Positions 36,166 to 45,517 are shown, numbered from the stretch's first letter. The stretch is DNA of 64,000 bases from Lutibacter oricola (GCF_900106565.1 NZ_FNNJ01000013.1:29151-93150); one strand, 5' to 3'. The notes: generated by a model not told the origin, from the letters alone. Numbers and translations are program-made.

Positions 36166-39100
36166 TTAAAATAATGCTTTTAATTGTATGCTACCTGTGT
36201 GTATAACGCTCGAAGTTTCGCTTTTTCGCCCAATATAATTAACATTTAAATTTAAAAAAGAATTAATTTTTTTATGATATAACAAACTCCAAGTGTAGTT
36301 TTTTCCAGGTTGTAAACCTTCTAACATTTGGTAGGCTACAGGCGAATTTGCATTACCTGTAAAATTGTTTTTAAAATAATTAAAGTCAGCTTTTATCAAA
36401 CTTTTTTCTTTGTGACTAAAATTTAATTCGGTTCCTAATTTATTTTGTTTTAAAGTTTCTAAATCACCAATAGTATTTTTTTTGTCTTTTAATTCGTAAT
36501 AAACTGAAAAATACATGTCTTTATTATAATAGTAAGAAAGTTTTGGGTTTATAGATGAGTTTTCTAAAACGTAATTTCTGTTAGAAAAATTTTCAGATTC
36601 TGTTGAATTGTTACTGTTACTTCCCGAAAAATTAAATTGCCAAAATGAACCAATTTTATGTTCAAACAATAGTTGATGTTGTTTTATAGTATTGCTTAAA
36701 AAATCTATGGTAGAACTACTTTGGTTTTTAGATTTTATGTAATTATAAGTAGTAGAAAAATTCTTTTTTCCTCTATTAAAAAATAAACTATTATTTATGT
36801 TGAAGTTTAAACCTAAAATTTTATTGTTATTAATATCAAACGGATTTAAATTAAACTTTTTAGCTTGTTTTTGCTGCTTGCTATCTACTAAAACAAAAAA
36901 CTGGTTCGAAAAATGAGAAATCATTTTTCTTATTCCTTTTTTATTATTCCACTGTTGCGCATTTATATTAATGGTTTGTGTAAATTTATTTTGGTGTGTA
37001 GGTAGATAATTTACGGTAGGTAAAATAATTCTTAAATATTCAGCTTCGTCAGGAAATTGAGCAATTTCAAACTCGTTTAGCTCTTTAATACCATTGTTGT
37101 TATAATCTATCCAAGTGTAAAAACCTTGTCCAACTTCAGTTTTTACATACCTATAATCTTGCTGAGGTAATGTACCCGAAACCGTTTGGTAAATACTACT
37201 TACATTTAAAAAGTTGTTAAATAATTGTTGTCGGTATGCAATTCTAGAATTTAAAGATTCTTCATTGTTAAAATTTGTATTGTTAACCGTTCTATAATTA
37301 ACATATGCGCTTAATTTCGATGTTTTAGAGTTTATTAAGGTAGACTTTATATAAAATGTTTTTGCCTTGTTAACACCGCTAAATGCATTGTTTTGAATAC
37401 TATCTGTATTTCTAAATTTAGCACCAATTTGCGTATACACGTTGGTTGAATCTCCTATACCAAAAAAGCCTTGAAACTCGTTATATTTATGGCTAATAGC
37501 TAATAATGAGTTGTCTAAAATTGTTTTTCTTTCATTTTTTTCTGAATTAAGCACAACTCCAACCCAACTCTTTTTTAAGTTGTATTTTGTTTGAATATAA
37601 TTTTTAATAAACGAACCTTCTTCAACACTGTTTTTATTGTTTAAAAAACTCGAATTAATTGTTGTAGAAAAGTTTTTTGAAGATAATAAACTGTTTAAAC
37701 TATGTTTGTTCCCTTTATAAGTTTCGTTTAATTTTAAATTTTGATAGCTATACTTTATAAAATTATTAGCCGATTTTGAATATTCTACATCGGTATAAAT
37801 TAACGTTTGATCTCCTGTAATAGCTTCAACATTCCAATTTCTATTAAACTCTATAGGTTGTACACGTTCTATGCTTTTAAACTTTTTGTTTATGTAATCA
37901 ACTTTTAAATTGGTTTTAAGTTGCCATTTTTTTTGTGATAAAACTTGACTCCATCCCAATTTAGTAGCTAAACCTTTATTTTGATTATCATCTAAATTAG
38001 AAAATAAATTCTGATCGTTATTACTAAAAGCAGATTCAGCATAAATGGTTGTTTTGGTTGAAGGGTTGTATTCAGCCTTTAAAACAACCAGTTGTAATTT
38101 GGTAGGAGCTTCTAAACTTGTTATTGGATTGTAGTTACCTAAATTTTCACCCACATATTCGTATATGTTTCCAATGGCAATTACATCTTTTAAAATATAA
38201 TTTCCATTACTTTCTCCAGTAAAAGAGAACGAAACGCTGTAAAGTTCGTCATTTTCGTTTGTAGAATATTCGTAGGTTTCTTCAGTTCCATTTAAAACTT
38301 TTTTATATAAAATTTTGTCTTCAGAAAAAGGAGTTTCAAAAGCAGAAGGTGTAACCATTGCATCTAAATTATTTCCTGCGTTTGCTAAAATTTGTTTTTG
38401 TTCGTTGCTTAAATCCTGTTCTAATGGCTGATTTTTAAGGTCGTTTTCATTATAAAAATAACTGCTAACTTTTAAGTTTTTGTTTTCGTAAGCCGCTTTG
38501 TTGTAAGTAATAAATCGTGTATATTCTCTGTCGGCATATTGGTATTCTGCAGAAATTCGCATATCTGCAGTAATTGGGTAAGTAGAATTAAATGTAATTT
38601 CCGAAGTGTTATAATCTATAGTGTAATCTTTATCCTCACCTCGTTGTAGTTGAATTCCATTGTTAAAAATTTGCTCAGTGCCCGATAAAATTAAAATGTA
38701 TTTATTGCTGAAATCAGATAATTGATAAGGACCTTGATTTCCTTCAATTCCATTAAAATTCACCTTTTTATATTTTCCTCTAACAATAGCTCCAGAGGCT
38801 TTTACGTGTACCTTAGATTTTTTGTTGTTTATTGTTGCGTTAACTTCTAAACCAGATACTTTTTTGTTGAAATTTAAAAAAGTTGTTTCATTATTATTTA
38901 AATAAATATCTCCAGCATTTACACTCCAATTTTTGCTAAATAATTCAATAAAAATTCTATCAAATTCGTTTATTTCGTATGTGTTACCACTTTCTTGAAT
39001 TGGTAAATTTGTATCTACAATAGATGCTCGAAGTGTAACTTTATCGGATAATTTTCCAGAAATTTTTAAATCTAACGATGAGTTTGAAACTCCATTTTGA

Positions 39101-39549
39101 TTATTTCCTATGGTAAAACCTCGGGTAATATTTCCGGCAGTATTAAGGCCATCAAAAGGTTTAAAAGGTGTTTTGTTTTTTGTTGAAGTTAAACTATATA
39201 ACCGACTTTTATTTTTAGATGTTGGAACAATTAATTTTTTATCGAATGTAAAATACGTTTTAGTCAAAAAAACGGGATACGAAGTGTATTGAACTTGAAC
39301 GGTTTTAGGATATTTTTTTGTTTTGAAAACCAATAAAGCTTTTGGGAAATCTATGTTGTAGGCAGAGGTATCTATTTCAACATTAGTAGTATCTAAAACT
39401 TTAAAATTGAAAGGTGTAATACTTACAGAATCTATAAAAATAGAATCGTTTTGAACTTTGAAGCGTTTTAAATGTTGCCTTTTCGATTGGCTTTGCACCG
39501 AAAAAGTAACACTTACTAAAAAAGTAATGAGTATAAAAAATTGCTTCAT
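36166..39549 (-). CDS. Very large secreted beta-barrel-like envelope protein
   Basis: 1127 aa. A signal peptide (FFILITFLVSVTFSVQSQ) is followed by a non-barrel head (about 20-140), then FDGLNTAGNITRGFTIGNNQNG, SSLDLKISGKLSDKVTLRASIVD and AGDIYLNNNETTFLNFNKKV, a signature I associate with large conserved Bacteroidota envelope proteins of unknown role. The long C-terminal part is made of aromatic-edged amphipathic strands (FNYFKNNFTG, LNLNVNYIGRKS), ending in GSIQLKALF, a barrel-type last strand. Probably an outer-membrane barrel of 30 or more strands. It has its own -7 element. Confidence 0.75.
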   Translation of the reverse strand: MKQFFILITFLVSVTFSVQSQSKRQHLKRFKVQNDSIFIDSVSITPFNFKVLDTTNVEIDTSAYNIDFPKALLVFKTKKYPKTVQVQYTSYPVFLTKTYFTFDKKLIVPTSKNKSRLYSLTSTKNKTPFKPFDGLNTAGNITRGFTIGNNQNGVSNSSLDLKISGKLSDKVTLRASIVDTNLPIQESGNTYEINEFDRIFIELFSKNWSVNAGDIYLNNNETTFLNFNKKVSGLEVNATINNKKSKVHVKASGAIVRGKYKKVNFNGIEGNQGPYQLSDFSNKYILILSGTEQIFNNGIQLQRGEDKDYTIDYNTSEITFNSTYPITADMRISAEYQYADREYTRFITYNKAAYENKNLKVSSYFYNENDLKNQPLEQDLSNEQKQILANAGNNLDAMVTPSAFETPFSEDKILYKKVLNGTEETYEYSTNENDELYSVSFSFTGESNGNYILKDVIAIGNIYEYVGENLGNYNPITSLEAPTKLQLVVLKAEYNPSTKTTIYAESAFSNNDQNLFSNLDDNQNKGLATKLGWSQVLSQKKWQLKTNLKVDYINKKFKSIERVQPIEFNRNWNVEAITGDQTLIYTDVEYSKSANNFIKYSYQNLKLNETYKGNKHSLNSLLSSKNFSTTINSSFLNNKNSVEEGSFIKNYIQTKYNLKKSWVGVVLNSEKNERKTILDNSLLAISHKYNEFQGFFGIGDSTNVYTQIGAKFRNTDSIQNNAFSGVNKAKTFYIKSTLINSKTSKLSAYVNYRTVNNTNFNNEESLNSRIAYRQQLFNNFLNVSSIYQTVSGTLPQQDYRYVKTEVGQGFYTWIDYNNNGIKELNEFEIAQFPDEAEYLRIILPTVNYLPTHQNKFTQTININAQQWNNKKGIRKMISHFSNQFFVLVDSKQQKQAKKFNLNPFDINNNKILGLNFNINNSLFFNRGKKNFSTTYNYIKSKNQSSSTIDFLSNTIKQHQLLFEHKIGSFWQFNFSGSNSNNSTESENFSNRNYVLENSSINPKLSYYYNKDMYFSVYYELKDKKNTIGDLETLKQNKLGTELNFSHKEKSLIKADFNYFKNNFTGNANSPVAYQMLEGLQPGKNYTWSLLYHKKINSFLNLNVNYIGRKSETSSVIHTGSIQLKALF

Positions 39550-39571
39550 TTTAAACCTAACGTTATTAAAG

Positions 39572-39579
39572 CAAAAATA
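39572..39579 (-). promoter_or_regulatory. Candidate -7 element for the 1127-aa barrel gene
   Basis: Minus strand TATTTTTG (exact) lies in the 32-base gap between ogt and the barrel gene, 22 bases before the start. Confidence 0.45.
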
Positions 39580-39581
39580 GT

Positions 39582-40064
39582 TTAAAATAATGATTGTTGT
39601 TTAGTTCCGCTTTCGTGTTCTAATAACCATTTTTTGCGCCAAATTCCGCTAGCGTAACCAGTTAAGGATCCATCACTTCCAATAATTCTATGGCAAGGAA
39701 TAACAATCCAAATAGGGTTTTTACCGTTTGCAGAGGCTACAGCTCTAATAGCTTTAACATCGCCTAAAATTTTAGATTGCTCTAAATAAGTTCTGGTTTT
39801 TCCAAAGGAAACCTTTTGGAGAGCATTCCATACTTTTTGTTGAAATTCTGTTCCTTTTGGGTTTAATTTTAAGTTGAATTCTGTTCGGTTTTCTGTAAAG
39901 TATTCATTTAATTGAGTAACACAATCTTGCAAACAGGTAGGGATTTCTTCAGAGTTTTCAATATCATCATCAATAACTGTTATGGCAGAAATTCCAGCTT
40001 CACTTCCATCAATTTTTGCTGTTCCAATAGGTGTTTTGTAATATGCAGTTTGAATAGTTTTCAA
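39582..40064 (-). CDS. ogt: Methylated-DNA--protein-cysteine S-methyltransferase
   Basis: 160 aa. An N-terminal ribonuclease-H-like domain is followed by the DNA-binding domain FQQKVWNALQKVSFGKTRTYLE and the active site IVIPCHRI (Cys124), then GYASGIWRKKWLLEHE. It removes O6-alkyl groups from guanine in a suicide reaction. It is the Cys-containing counterpart of the ATL protein at 12253-12582. It lies directly upstream of the 1127-aa barrel gene, but that gene has its own promoter candidate. Confidence 0.95.
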   Translation of the reverse strand: MKTIQTAYYKTPIGTAKIDGSEAGISAITVIDDDIENSEEIPTCLQDCVTQLNEYFTENRTEFNLKLNPKGTEFQQKVWNALQKVSFGKTRTYLEQSKILGDVKAIRAVASANGKNPIWIVIPCHRIIGSDGSLTGYASGIWRKKWLLEHESGTKQQSLF

Positions 40065-40210
40065 TTTATTGTGCTTGTTTTTGAAGTTTAAATATACGTT
40101 TATTTGAAGAAAGAAGCTATTGGTTTATTTTTCTACTTAAACAGTTGAATACTTTAAAAGGTAGATGATTAATAGTCTATATTAGCGTTATTAAATTGCT
40201 ATTTAGAGTT

Positions 40211-40570
40211 ATGAAGTTAATAAAAACATTGTTTATAGTGTTGGTTGTGCAAGTGGTTATTTCTTGCGATGGCAGTAAACATAATTCATCAAAAAAAATA
40301 ATAGGAGAGTGGCAACGATCTGATTTTTCTAAAAATTACGATTACCGACTTATTTTTAAACCTAATAAAACAGGAATAAAAACAGTAAAAGTAGGAACTA
40401 TGGATTCTGCAGCAACGTCTTCTTTAGTTCAGTTTACTTGGAATATTGAAGAAGAAAAGCTAATTATTGAAGAACTAGATGAAATAATTAAAACATCTTA
40501 TTCTTTAAATTCTAAAGAGCAATTAGTTTTAAACAACTATTCTAAATTACCTTTTAATAAAATTAAATAA
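40211..40570 (+). CDS. Small lipocalin-like lipoprotein
   Basis: 119 aa from the ATG at 40211 (a TTG at 40196 is less likely). Lipoprotein signal KTLFIVLVVQVVISC with Cys19, then IIGEWQRSDFSKNYDYRLIFKPNKTG and TWNIEEEKLIIEEL, a beta pattern like lipocalin-type Bacteroidota lipoproteins. Function unknown. Its stop is 2 bases from the convergent tatD stop. Confidence 0.72.
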   Translation: MKLIKTLFIVLVVQVVISCDGSKHNSSKKIIGEWQRSDFSKNYDYRLIFKPNKTGIKTVKVGTMDSAATSSLVQFTWNIEEEKLIIEELDEIIKTSYSLNSKEQLVLNNYSKLPFNKIK

Positions 40571-40572
40571 AT

Positions 40573-41340
40573 TTAGATTCCAAAAACATCTATTGAGTTT
40601 TTAGTGGTGATTTCCGCAATTTCTTGAGGTGTTAAGTTGTAAATATCTACCAATTTATCAAGTACATTTATTATATAACTACTTTCATTTCGCTTTCCTC
40701 TATAAGGAGTAGGAGCTAAGTACGGAGCGTCAGTTTCCAAAACAATATTACCTAAAGGAATTTCATTTAAAAATTGGTCTATTTTACCATTTTTAAAGGT
40801 TACTACACCACCAATTCCTAATTTCATATTATAAGATATAGCTTGTTTTGCTTGCTCTAAATTTCCAGTAAAGCAATGAAAAATTCCGAAAAGTTTATCG
40901 TCTTTTACATCTTCCAGCACTTCAAAAATTTCATTAAAAGCATCTCTACAATGTATTACAATAGGTAAGTTTTTCTCTTTTGCCCATTCAATTTGTTGTT
41001 TAAAAGCATCTTGTTGTTGTTGTAAAAAAGTTTTATCCCAATACAAATCGATACCAATTTCACCAACAGCATAAAAGTTACGTTTGTCTAGCCATTCTTT
41101 AACAAAAGCTAATTCTTCAGCAACATTTTCTTTTACATGTGTTGGGTGTAAACCCATCATTAAAAAAGTATTTTTTGGAAACGCTTTTTCTAAATCTAAC
41201 ATTGCAGGTAAATATGTAGAATCTATAGCTGGTATAAATAACCTTGAAACTCCAACGTCAATAGCTTTTTGAATAGTTTCGTTTCTGTCTTCGTTAAATT
41301 GTTCGCTATATAAATGCGTGTGTGTATCGGTAATTATCAT
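40573..41340 (-). CDS. tatD: TatD-family metal-dependent DNase
   Basis: 255 aa TIM-barrel hydrolase. Metal ligands appear in DTHTHLYS (N-terminus), VGEIGIDLYWD, IVIHCRDAF, IFHCFTG and LETDAPYL. TatD proteins are 3'-5' exonucleases linked to DNA repair and peroxide resistance. Single gene with a -7 element directly against the ATG. Confidence 0.95.
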   Translation of the reverse strand: MIITDTHTHLYSEQFNEDRNETIQKAIDVGVSRLFIPAIDSTYLPAMLDLEKAFPKNTFLMMGLHPTHVKENVAEELAFVKEWLDKRNFYAVGEIGIDLYWDKTFLQQQQDAFKQQIEWAKEKNLPIVIHCRDAFNEIFEVLEDVKDDKLFGIFHCFTGNLEQAKQAISYNMKLGIGGVVTFKNGKIDQFLNEIPLGNIVLETDAPYLAPTPYRGKRNESSYIINVLDKLVDIYNLTPQEIAEITTKNSIDVFGI

Positions 41341-41344
41341 AGCG

Positions 41345-41352
41345 CAAAAGTA
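41345..41352 (-). promoter_or_regulatory. -7 element of tatD, implying a leaderless mRNA
   Basis: Minus strand TACTTTTG, exact TAnnTTTG match, ends 4 bases before the ATG at 41340, the same spacing as at glyS. Confidence 0.55.
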
Positions 41353-41430
41353 ATTAAAAACTTGATGAATTATAAACCAATAATCTTTAATTAATAGTTA
41401 CTTTAGTTGAGCTTAAAAAGTGAATTAAAA

Positions 41431-42153
41431 ATGAAATCTAAATATACACTAATACTTGTTGTTTTATTAAGTGTAAATAGTTTAGTAGCACAAGAGTGGA
41501 AAACTTTAAAAGCTTATCAAAAAGAAACAGGAAATATTGTTTTACAAGAAGGTTGCTGGTTGAAGAAACATCGTAAAAGGCAATCTAAAACTTGGAAACA
41601 AGCTAACGTTTTTAATTTATCTAAAGAAAAAGGGAACTTGAAATATACAACCATAAGTCAAATAAGAGATTTTTACAAATGGTTTGATACTGAAAGAATA
41701 CAACAAGGTCACGAAATAAATGGAGTAGGTGTTGCTTCAATAGCAGCCAAACAGTTATCGAATATGGATTGCGGTTTTATTCGGTTTTTTATTGTTAGAA
41801 ATAAAGAAATTGTTCAGTTTGCGAATGAAGGTTCTCAATTAGTTTTTAAATTTGCATTTCCATTGTTAAATAAGGTTTATTTTTCTAAAGAAAAACTTGT
41901 TGGAGAAAAAGCCAAAAATTGGGATAGGCATAACGGGTATTTTGAACAATGTGAAGTTTTAGAACCTTTATATAAAAAACTATCTAAAAATGCACTTTAC
42001 CGATTAGAAAAAATGGCAAGAGGTAAAGGAGTTTTTAATTTAGCTGTGCCAAAAGAATTAAAATACGTAGGTGAAATTAACCATTGTGAAACTCGTTTTT
42101 TACACGGAAAAAATAAAATATTGCCTTATTATTTAAAAAATAGAAAACAATAA
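41431..42153 (+). CDS. Secreted protein of unknown function
   Basis: 240 aa from the ATG at 41431; a TTG at 41407 gives a non-hydrophobic extension and is rejected. Signal peptide KYTLILVVLLSVNSLVAQ, then a Trp/Lys-rich chain: EWKTLKAYQKETG, EGCWLKKHRKRQSKTW, QIRDFYKWFDTERIQQGHEINGVG, and a C-terminal GEINHCETRFLHGKNK. It looks conserved but I do not know the family. It is followed by the YkgJ gene after 23 bases, probably in one operon. Confidence 0.7.
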   Translation: MKSKYTLILVVLLSVNSLVAQEWKTLKAYQKETGNIVLQEGCWLKKHRKRQSKTWKQANVFNLSKEKGNLKYTTISQIRDFYKWFDTERIQQGHEINGVGVASIAAKQLSNMDCGFIRFFIVRNKEIVQFANEGSQLVFKFAFPLLNKVYFSKEKLVGEKAKNWDRHNGYFEQCEVLEPLYKKLSKNALYRLEKMARGKGVFNLAVPKELKYVGEINHCETRFLHGKNKILPYYLKNRKQ

Positions 42154-42176
42154 AATTTAGCCTGTAAGGGAGAAGT

Positions 42177-43043
42177 ATGCAAAAAACGAAACTTAGTACA
42201 CAAAGTATATTACCACTTACTTGTTCAAGATCTGGAACTTGTTGTTTTGGAAAAGCTGTAATGCTTAATCCTTGGGAATTATTAAACTTCAGCAAAGAAA
42301 AGAATATTTCACCAAGAGAATTTCGTGATCTTTATTGTGAGTTTGGAGGTATTCGATTACGGTTTGATGGAAAGCCAGATAAAAAAGGACAAAAAGCATG
42401 TAGTCAGTATATAGACGGTGCTGGTTGTAGCGTACACTTAGGTCGTCCATTGGCTTGTCGTTTATACCCATTAGGTCGTCAAATTCAATTTAACAAGGCA
42501 GAGTATATTTATCATGGAGATAAGTTTCCTTGTTTAAATGATTGTGCTGAAGTTTTAGAATTACCTAAATTTAGTGTGGGTGAATATCTAAAAGGACAAC
42601 AAGTAGAGCAATTCGAAAAGGCTCAAGACGAATATTTAAAAGTAATGCAAAATATTGCAGATATAGCATTTGAGTTACTTTTAGATTCTGGGTTATCTGC
42701 TACCGGAGATACAAAAACAATAGCCGCTTGGAGAGCATTAGGAAATGAGGCTCCTGAATTATTGGCAGAAAGATTAGGTAAAGAATGGATAGACTGTTTA
42801 ATGATACCAGAAATACCAGAAACTATAGAAAACCCAATAACTTTTGCTCAAAAACATAATGACTTAATATTACTAAAAGCCCAAGAAAAATTTGGAAGCA
42901 TAGAAACTTTTCAAGAGTTACAAGAGGCTTCTGTTTTAATTATGGGTGTTGCATTACATTTGTCTAGAGGCTTAGGTGCAGACACAAAAGGGATCTCTGA
43001 ACATTGGATAGAAATTGCAAAAAGTCACGGTGCTAAAGAGTAG
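42177..43043 (+). CDS. YkgJ-family cysteine-cluster protein
   Basis: 288 aa. The Cys pattern SGTCC, DLYC, ACSQYIDGAGCSVH and LACRLYPLG is the YkgJ zinc or iron-sulfur-type cluster domain (first 100 residues). A helical C-terminal part follows with no recognised motif. The family has unknown function. Second gene after the secreted protein at 41431-42153. Confidence 0.85.
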   Translation: MQKTKLSTQSILPLTCSRSGTCCFGKAVMLNPWELLNFSKEKNISPREFRDLYCEFGGIRLRFDGKPDKKGQKACSQYIDGAGCSVHLGRPLACRLYPLGRQIQFNKAEYIYHGDKFPCLNDCAEVLELPKFSVGEYLKGQQVEQFEKAQDEYLKVMQNIADIAFELLLDSGLSATGDTKTIAAWRALGNEAPELLAERLGKEWIDCLMIPEIPETIENPITFAQKHNDLILLKAQEKFGSIETFQELQEASVLIMGVALHLSRGLGADTKGISEHWIEIAKSHGAKE

Positions 43044-43072
43044 GTTTTAGCACGTGTTTATGTTTTTAGAAT

Positions 43073-44260
43073 TTACTCGTTTTCTAACACCCAAGTTCTA
43101 ACCCAATCGTATTTTGTAGTTAAATCATCAAAAGAACCAGTTTCAAAAATACTACCAGCTTCATCAACAGGATTCCAGCTGTAGGTTTCAATTGCCATAG
43201 TAATATGCCCTTCTAAATCAAATTCGGTAGTTGGTGTAATTGAATAAACATATTCTCCATCAAGATAGAATAGGATTTCTGTAGGAGATTTCCACCAACA
43301 ACCATACACGAAGAATCTGTCGTGGTTTTTTTCTGTTAAGTTTTTTACTCCAGATTTTCGGGTTTCTTCATTAATATCGCAAGTACGTTTATGTCTAATA
43401 GCGTTAGAATGAAAAATATTATCCCATTTAGAAGCCCAAGAATCGGTTCCACTATGAACACGACCAACGCATTCTTGTATGTCTAATTCTAATTTTCTAA
43501 TAGGTCCGGTATTACAGTTTTGTTGAAAAGCAATCCAAAATGTAGAAGACATAATTGTTTTGTTAGCTTTCATTCTACACTCGTAATAATGGCCTTGTTT
43601 AGCTTTTTCTTTAGAACGTATAATTGCACCACCGTGGGTCCATTCTTTACCGTTAACTGTTTTAGGTGAGTCAAATTTTTCAACAGTTACATTTAAATTA
43701 CCATCGCTTACACTAACATTGTCAGATTCAAATAATGCTGGCTCTCTACCAATCCAATTAAAACCATCAGTAGCTGGGTTTCTATGCCATTTATTGTCAT
43801 CAAAACTAGTTCCATCAAAATCATCAGATAAACTTTCAACTCTTGTCCATTTTTGTCCATCAGGAGTTGGAACTCCGTTTTCTAGAGAGTATGGGGTGTT
43901 TGCTTCTGGATGGCTAACCGTTATGTTAAAACTACACGAAGATTTGTTTCCAGCAGCATCAGTAACTTCAAAAGTGTTAATTGTTTTTCCTAAAGGAAAA
44001 GACGAACCAGATTTTAATCCAGCAGTTTGTACTGTTGAAGCTCCAGCTAAATTATCTGTACCAACAGGTGTTGTGTAAGTTACATCAGTACTGGTCTCAT
44101 TTAACTCAATAATTATATCAATATCTTCTAAGCAAGTTATTGTTGGTTTTACAGTGTCTTTTTCAATTATTGGAGTATCATTATCTGAACTACTTCCACA
44201 AGTAACCAAAAAAAGACAAGCAGAAATAACTACAGCAAAAGTATTTTTGTTTCTAAACAT
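43073..44260 (-). CDS. GH16 agarase/porphyranase-like lipoprotein with HYR domain
   Basis: 395 aa. Lipoprotein signal CLFLVTC (Cys21); an HYR beta-sandwich (about 38-115, with FPLGKTINTFEVTDAAGN); then a GH16 catalytic domain (about 140-395). The catalytic motif is ELDIQE with Glu258 as likely nucleophile and Glu263 as acid/base. The C-terminal ILFYLDGEYVYSI and YDWVRTWV match agarase/porphyranase subfamilies, so a red-algal galactan is the likely substrate. No SusC/SusD or other carbohydrate genes surround it, so it is an isolated surface hydrolase. A TAAATTTG -7 element lies upstream at 44283-44290. Confidence 0.88.
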   Translation of the reverse strand: MFRNKNTFAVVISACLFLVTCGSSSDNDTPIIEKDTVKPTITCLEDIDIIIELNETSTDVTYTTPVGTDNLAGASTVQTAGLKSGSSFPLGKTINTFEVTDAAGNKSSCSFNITVSHPEANTPYSLENGVPTPDGQKWTRVESLSDDFDGTSFDDNKWHRNPATDGFNWIGREPALFESDNVSVSDGNLNVTVEKFDSPKTVNGKEWTHGGAIIRSKEKAKQGHYYECRMKANKTIMSSTFWIAFQQNCNTGPIRKLELDIQECVGRVHSGTDSWASKWDNIFHSNAIRHKRTCDINEETRKSGVKNLTEKNHDRFFVYGCWWKSPTEILFYLDGEYVYSITPTTEFDLEGHITMAIETYSWNPVDEAGSIFETGSFDDLTTKYDWVRTWVLENE

Positions 44261-44415
44261 AATTATAGATTTTCTTAAGGAACAAATTTAATAGTTAAAT
44301 GGATTTTTGAATGTTAGAAATAGTTTAATATAGGTGACAATTGGTTTATTGTTACTAAAAAATAGTGTAAACGCTCATTGAAATTACCTGTGTTTATTGC
44401 ATATGCAAAAGACGT

Positions 44416-44423
44416 TATATTTG
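44416..44423 (+). promoter_or_regulatory. Candidate -7 element for the gene at 44471
   Basis: TATATTTG (exact) 47 bases before the ATG at 44471; TATTGC upstream at 44395-44400 is a weak -33 candidate. Confidence 0.45.
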
Positions 44424-44470
44424 TGTCTTTAATATTCTTTGTCTATGTTTGAGAACTACAAAACTAAAAA

Positions 44471-45052
44471 ATGCTATACATTAAATTCAATATAGAAAAT
44501 TCTTCAAAGTATACTGATTTTCAAAAACTATATAAACATATGGTAACCGTAAGAGAGCCAAATTATATGTTTGAACACGAAATAGAACCAGAAATTGATT
44601 GGGATAATTTGGCAGAAGATGAGGTTGAAGCAGCCGTACAGAAACTAAGTGATTACGGAGATCAAGATAAATTTACTTATAAACGGTATCAAGAGTTGAT
44701 ACCAAGTTTTGTAAATAGTTTTTTAGAGAGTCGAATTCAAAGCGTAAATAATACAAAAGATTCTATTAGTAAATCTGAGGCAATAGCTTTTATGAGTTTT
44801 TTAGAATTTGATTTTGAAGTAGATATGGATGGGCTAGAAAAAACAGCTACAAATACTGGAGTGGTTAAATTTTCTACAGGTAATTTTCCGTTTGGCGGTT
44901 TAGATCGTTTTATTATTGCTTTAAAAGCATATGATTTAGTGGCAACAGAATGTTTTAACGGTTTTTCTGTAATTGAAGTAAATTGGACCTCTAATTTCGA
45001 ATTTAATGTTACTGAGCTTCCAGAAGAAACAAAGATATATTTAAAGAAATAA
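44471..45052 (+). CDS. Cytoplasmic protein of unknown function
   Basis: 193 aa, acidic, no signal peptide. Visible landmarks: KLYKHMVTVREPNYMFEHEIEPEIDW near residue 20, a helical middle, and FSTGNFPFGGLDRFIIALKAYDLVATECFNGFS near residue 140. No family recognised. It is convergent with the TonB-C-like gene (3 bases apart), so its link to the sigma-factor cluster is only positional. Confidence 0.65.
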   Translation: MLYIKFNIENSSKYTDFQKLYKHMVTVREPNYMFEHEIEPEIDWDNLAEDEVEAAVQKLSDYGDQDKFTYKRYQELIPSFVNSFLESRIQSVNNTKDSISKSEAIAFMSFLEFDFEVDMDGLEKTATNTGVVKFSTGNFPFGGLDRFIIALKAYDLVATECFNGFSVIEVNWTSNFEFNVTELPEETKIYLKK

Positions 45053-45055
45053 ACA

Positions 45056-45490
45056 TTAAAATTGTTTAATAAAAACGGGAAGAATAAAAGGTATGTCAAC
45101 AGATTTTCCTTTAAGAGTTCCAGGTTTCATTATTGGTAATTTTTTTAAATTTTCTTTGAATTTTTTTCGTGTACCTCTATCAATATTTCCTTGTAATCGG
45201 ACTTTTTTTGCTTTTCCTTGGTAGTCAATTGTGAAAAAACATTTTATTTTTTTAGTTTTTATCTCGTTAGAGATTTCTGTTACTTCAAAATTCTCTAGAT
45301 AGTATTCCGTCTCTTCATCATTGGCTAATACATAATCAGAATTTTTAACCAAATGCTTTGCAATACTAGCTGAAAAGCACTCTTTAACGGTTTTACTTTC
45401 TTCGCAACCAGGAAAAATAGGCATTGTCACATTTTCTTGAGAAAAGATTTTAAGAGAAATAATAAATAAAACTAAAAAGCTTTTTTTCAT
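45056..45490 (-). CDS. Secreted TonB C-terminal-like protein
   Basis: 144 aa. Signal peptide MKKSFLVLFIISLKIFSQ; then VTMPIFPGCEESKTVKECFSASIAKHL, the Cys-bearing start of flavobacterial TonB-C-like domains, then FFTIDYQGKAKKVRLQ and a C-terminal KSVDIPFILPVFIK strand. It lacks the membrane helix and Pro-rich spacer of a true TonB. Third gene of the sigma-TPR cluster (27 bases after the TPR gene). Role unknown, perhaps a periplasmic partner. Confidence 0.75.
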   Translation of the reverse strand: MKKSFLVLFIISLKIFSQENVTMPIFPGCEESKTVKECFSASIAKHLVKNSDYVLANDEETEYYLENFEVTEISNEIKTKKIKCFFTIDYQGKAKKVRLQGNIDRGTRKKFKENLKKLPIMKPGTLKGKSVDIPFILPVFIKQF

Positions 45491-45517
45491 ATGTGCAAAT
45501 ACTAGGAATTTAACTAC

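Noticed and set aside
43719..44078. Plus-strand open frame of 119 codons
   Set aside because: It lies antisense within the GH16 gene and shows no protein-like features of its own.
44737..45099. Minus-strand open frame of 120 codons
   Set aside because: It overlaps both the plus-strand gene at 44471 and the end of the TonB-C-like gene; composition is that of a shadow.
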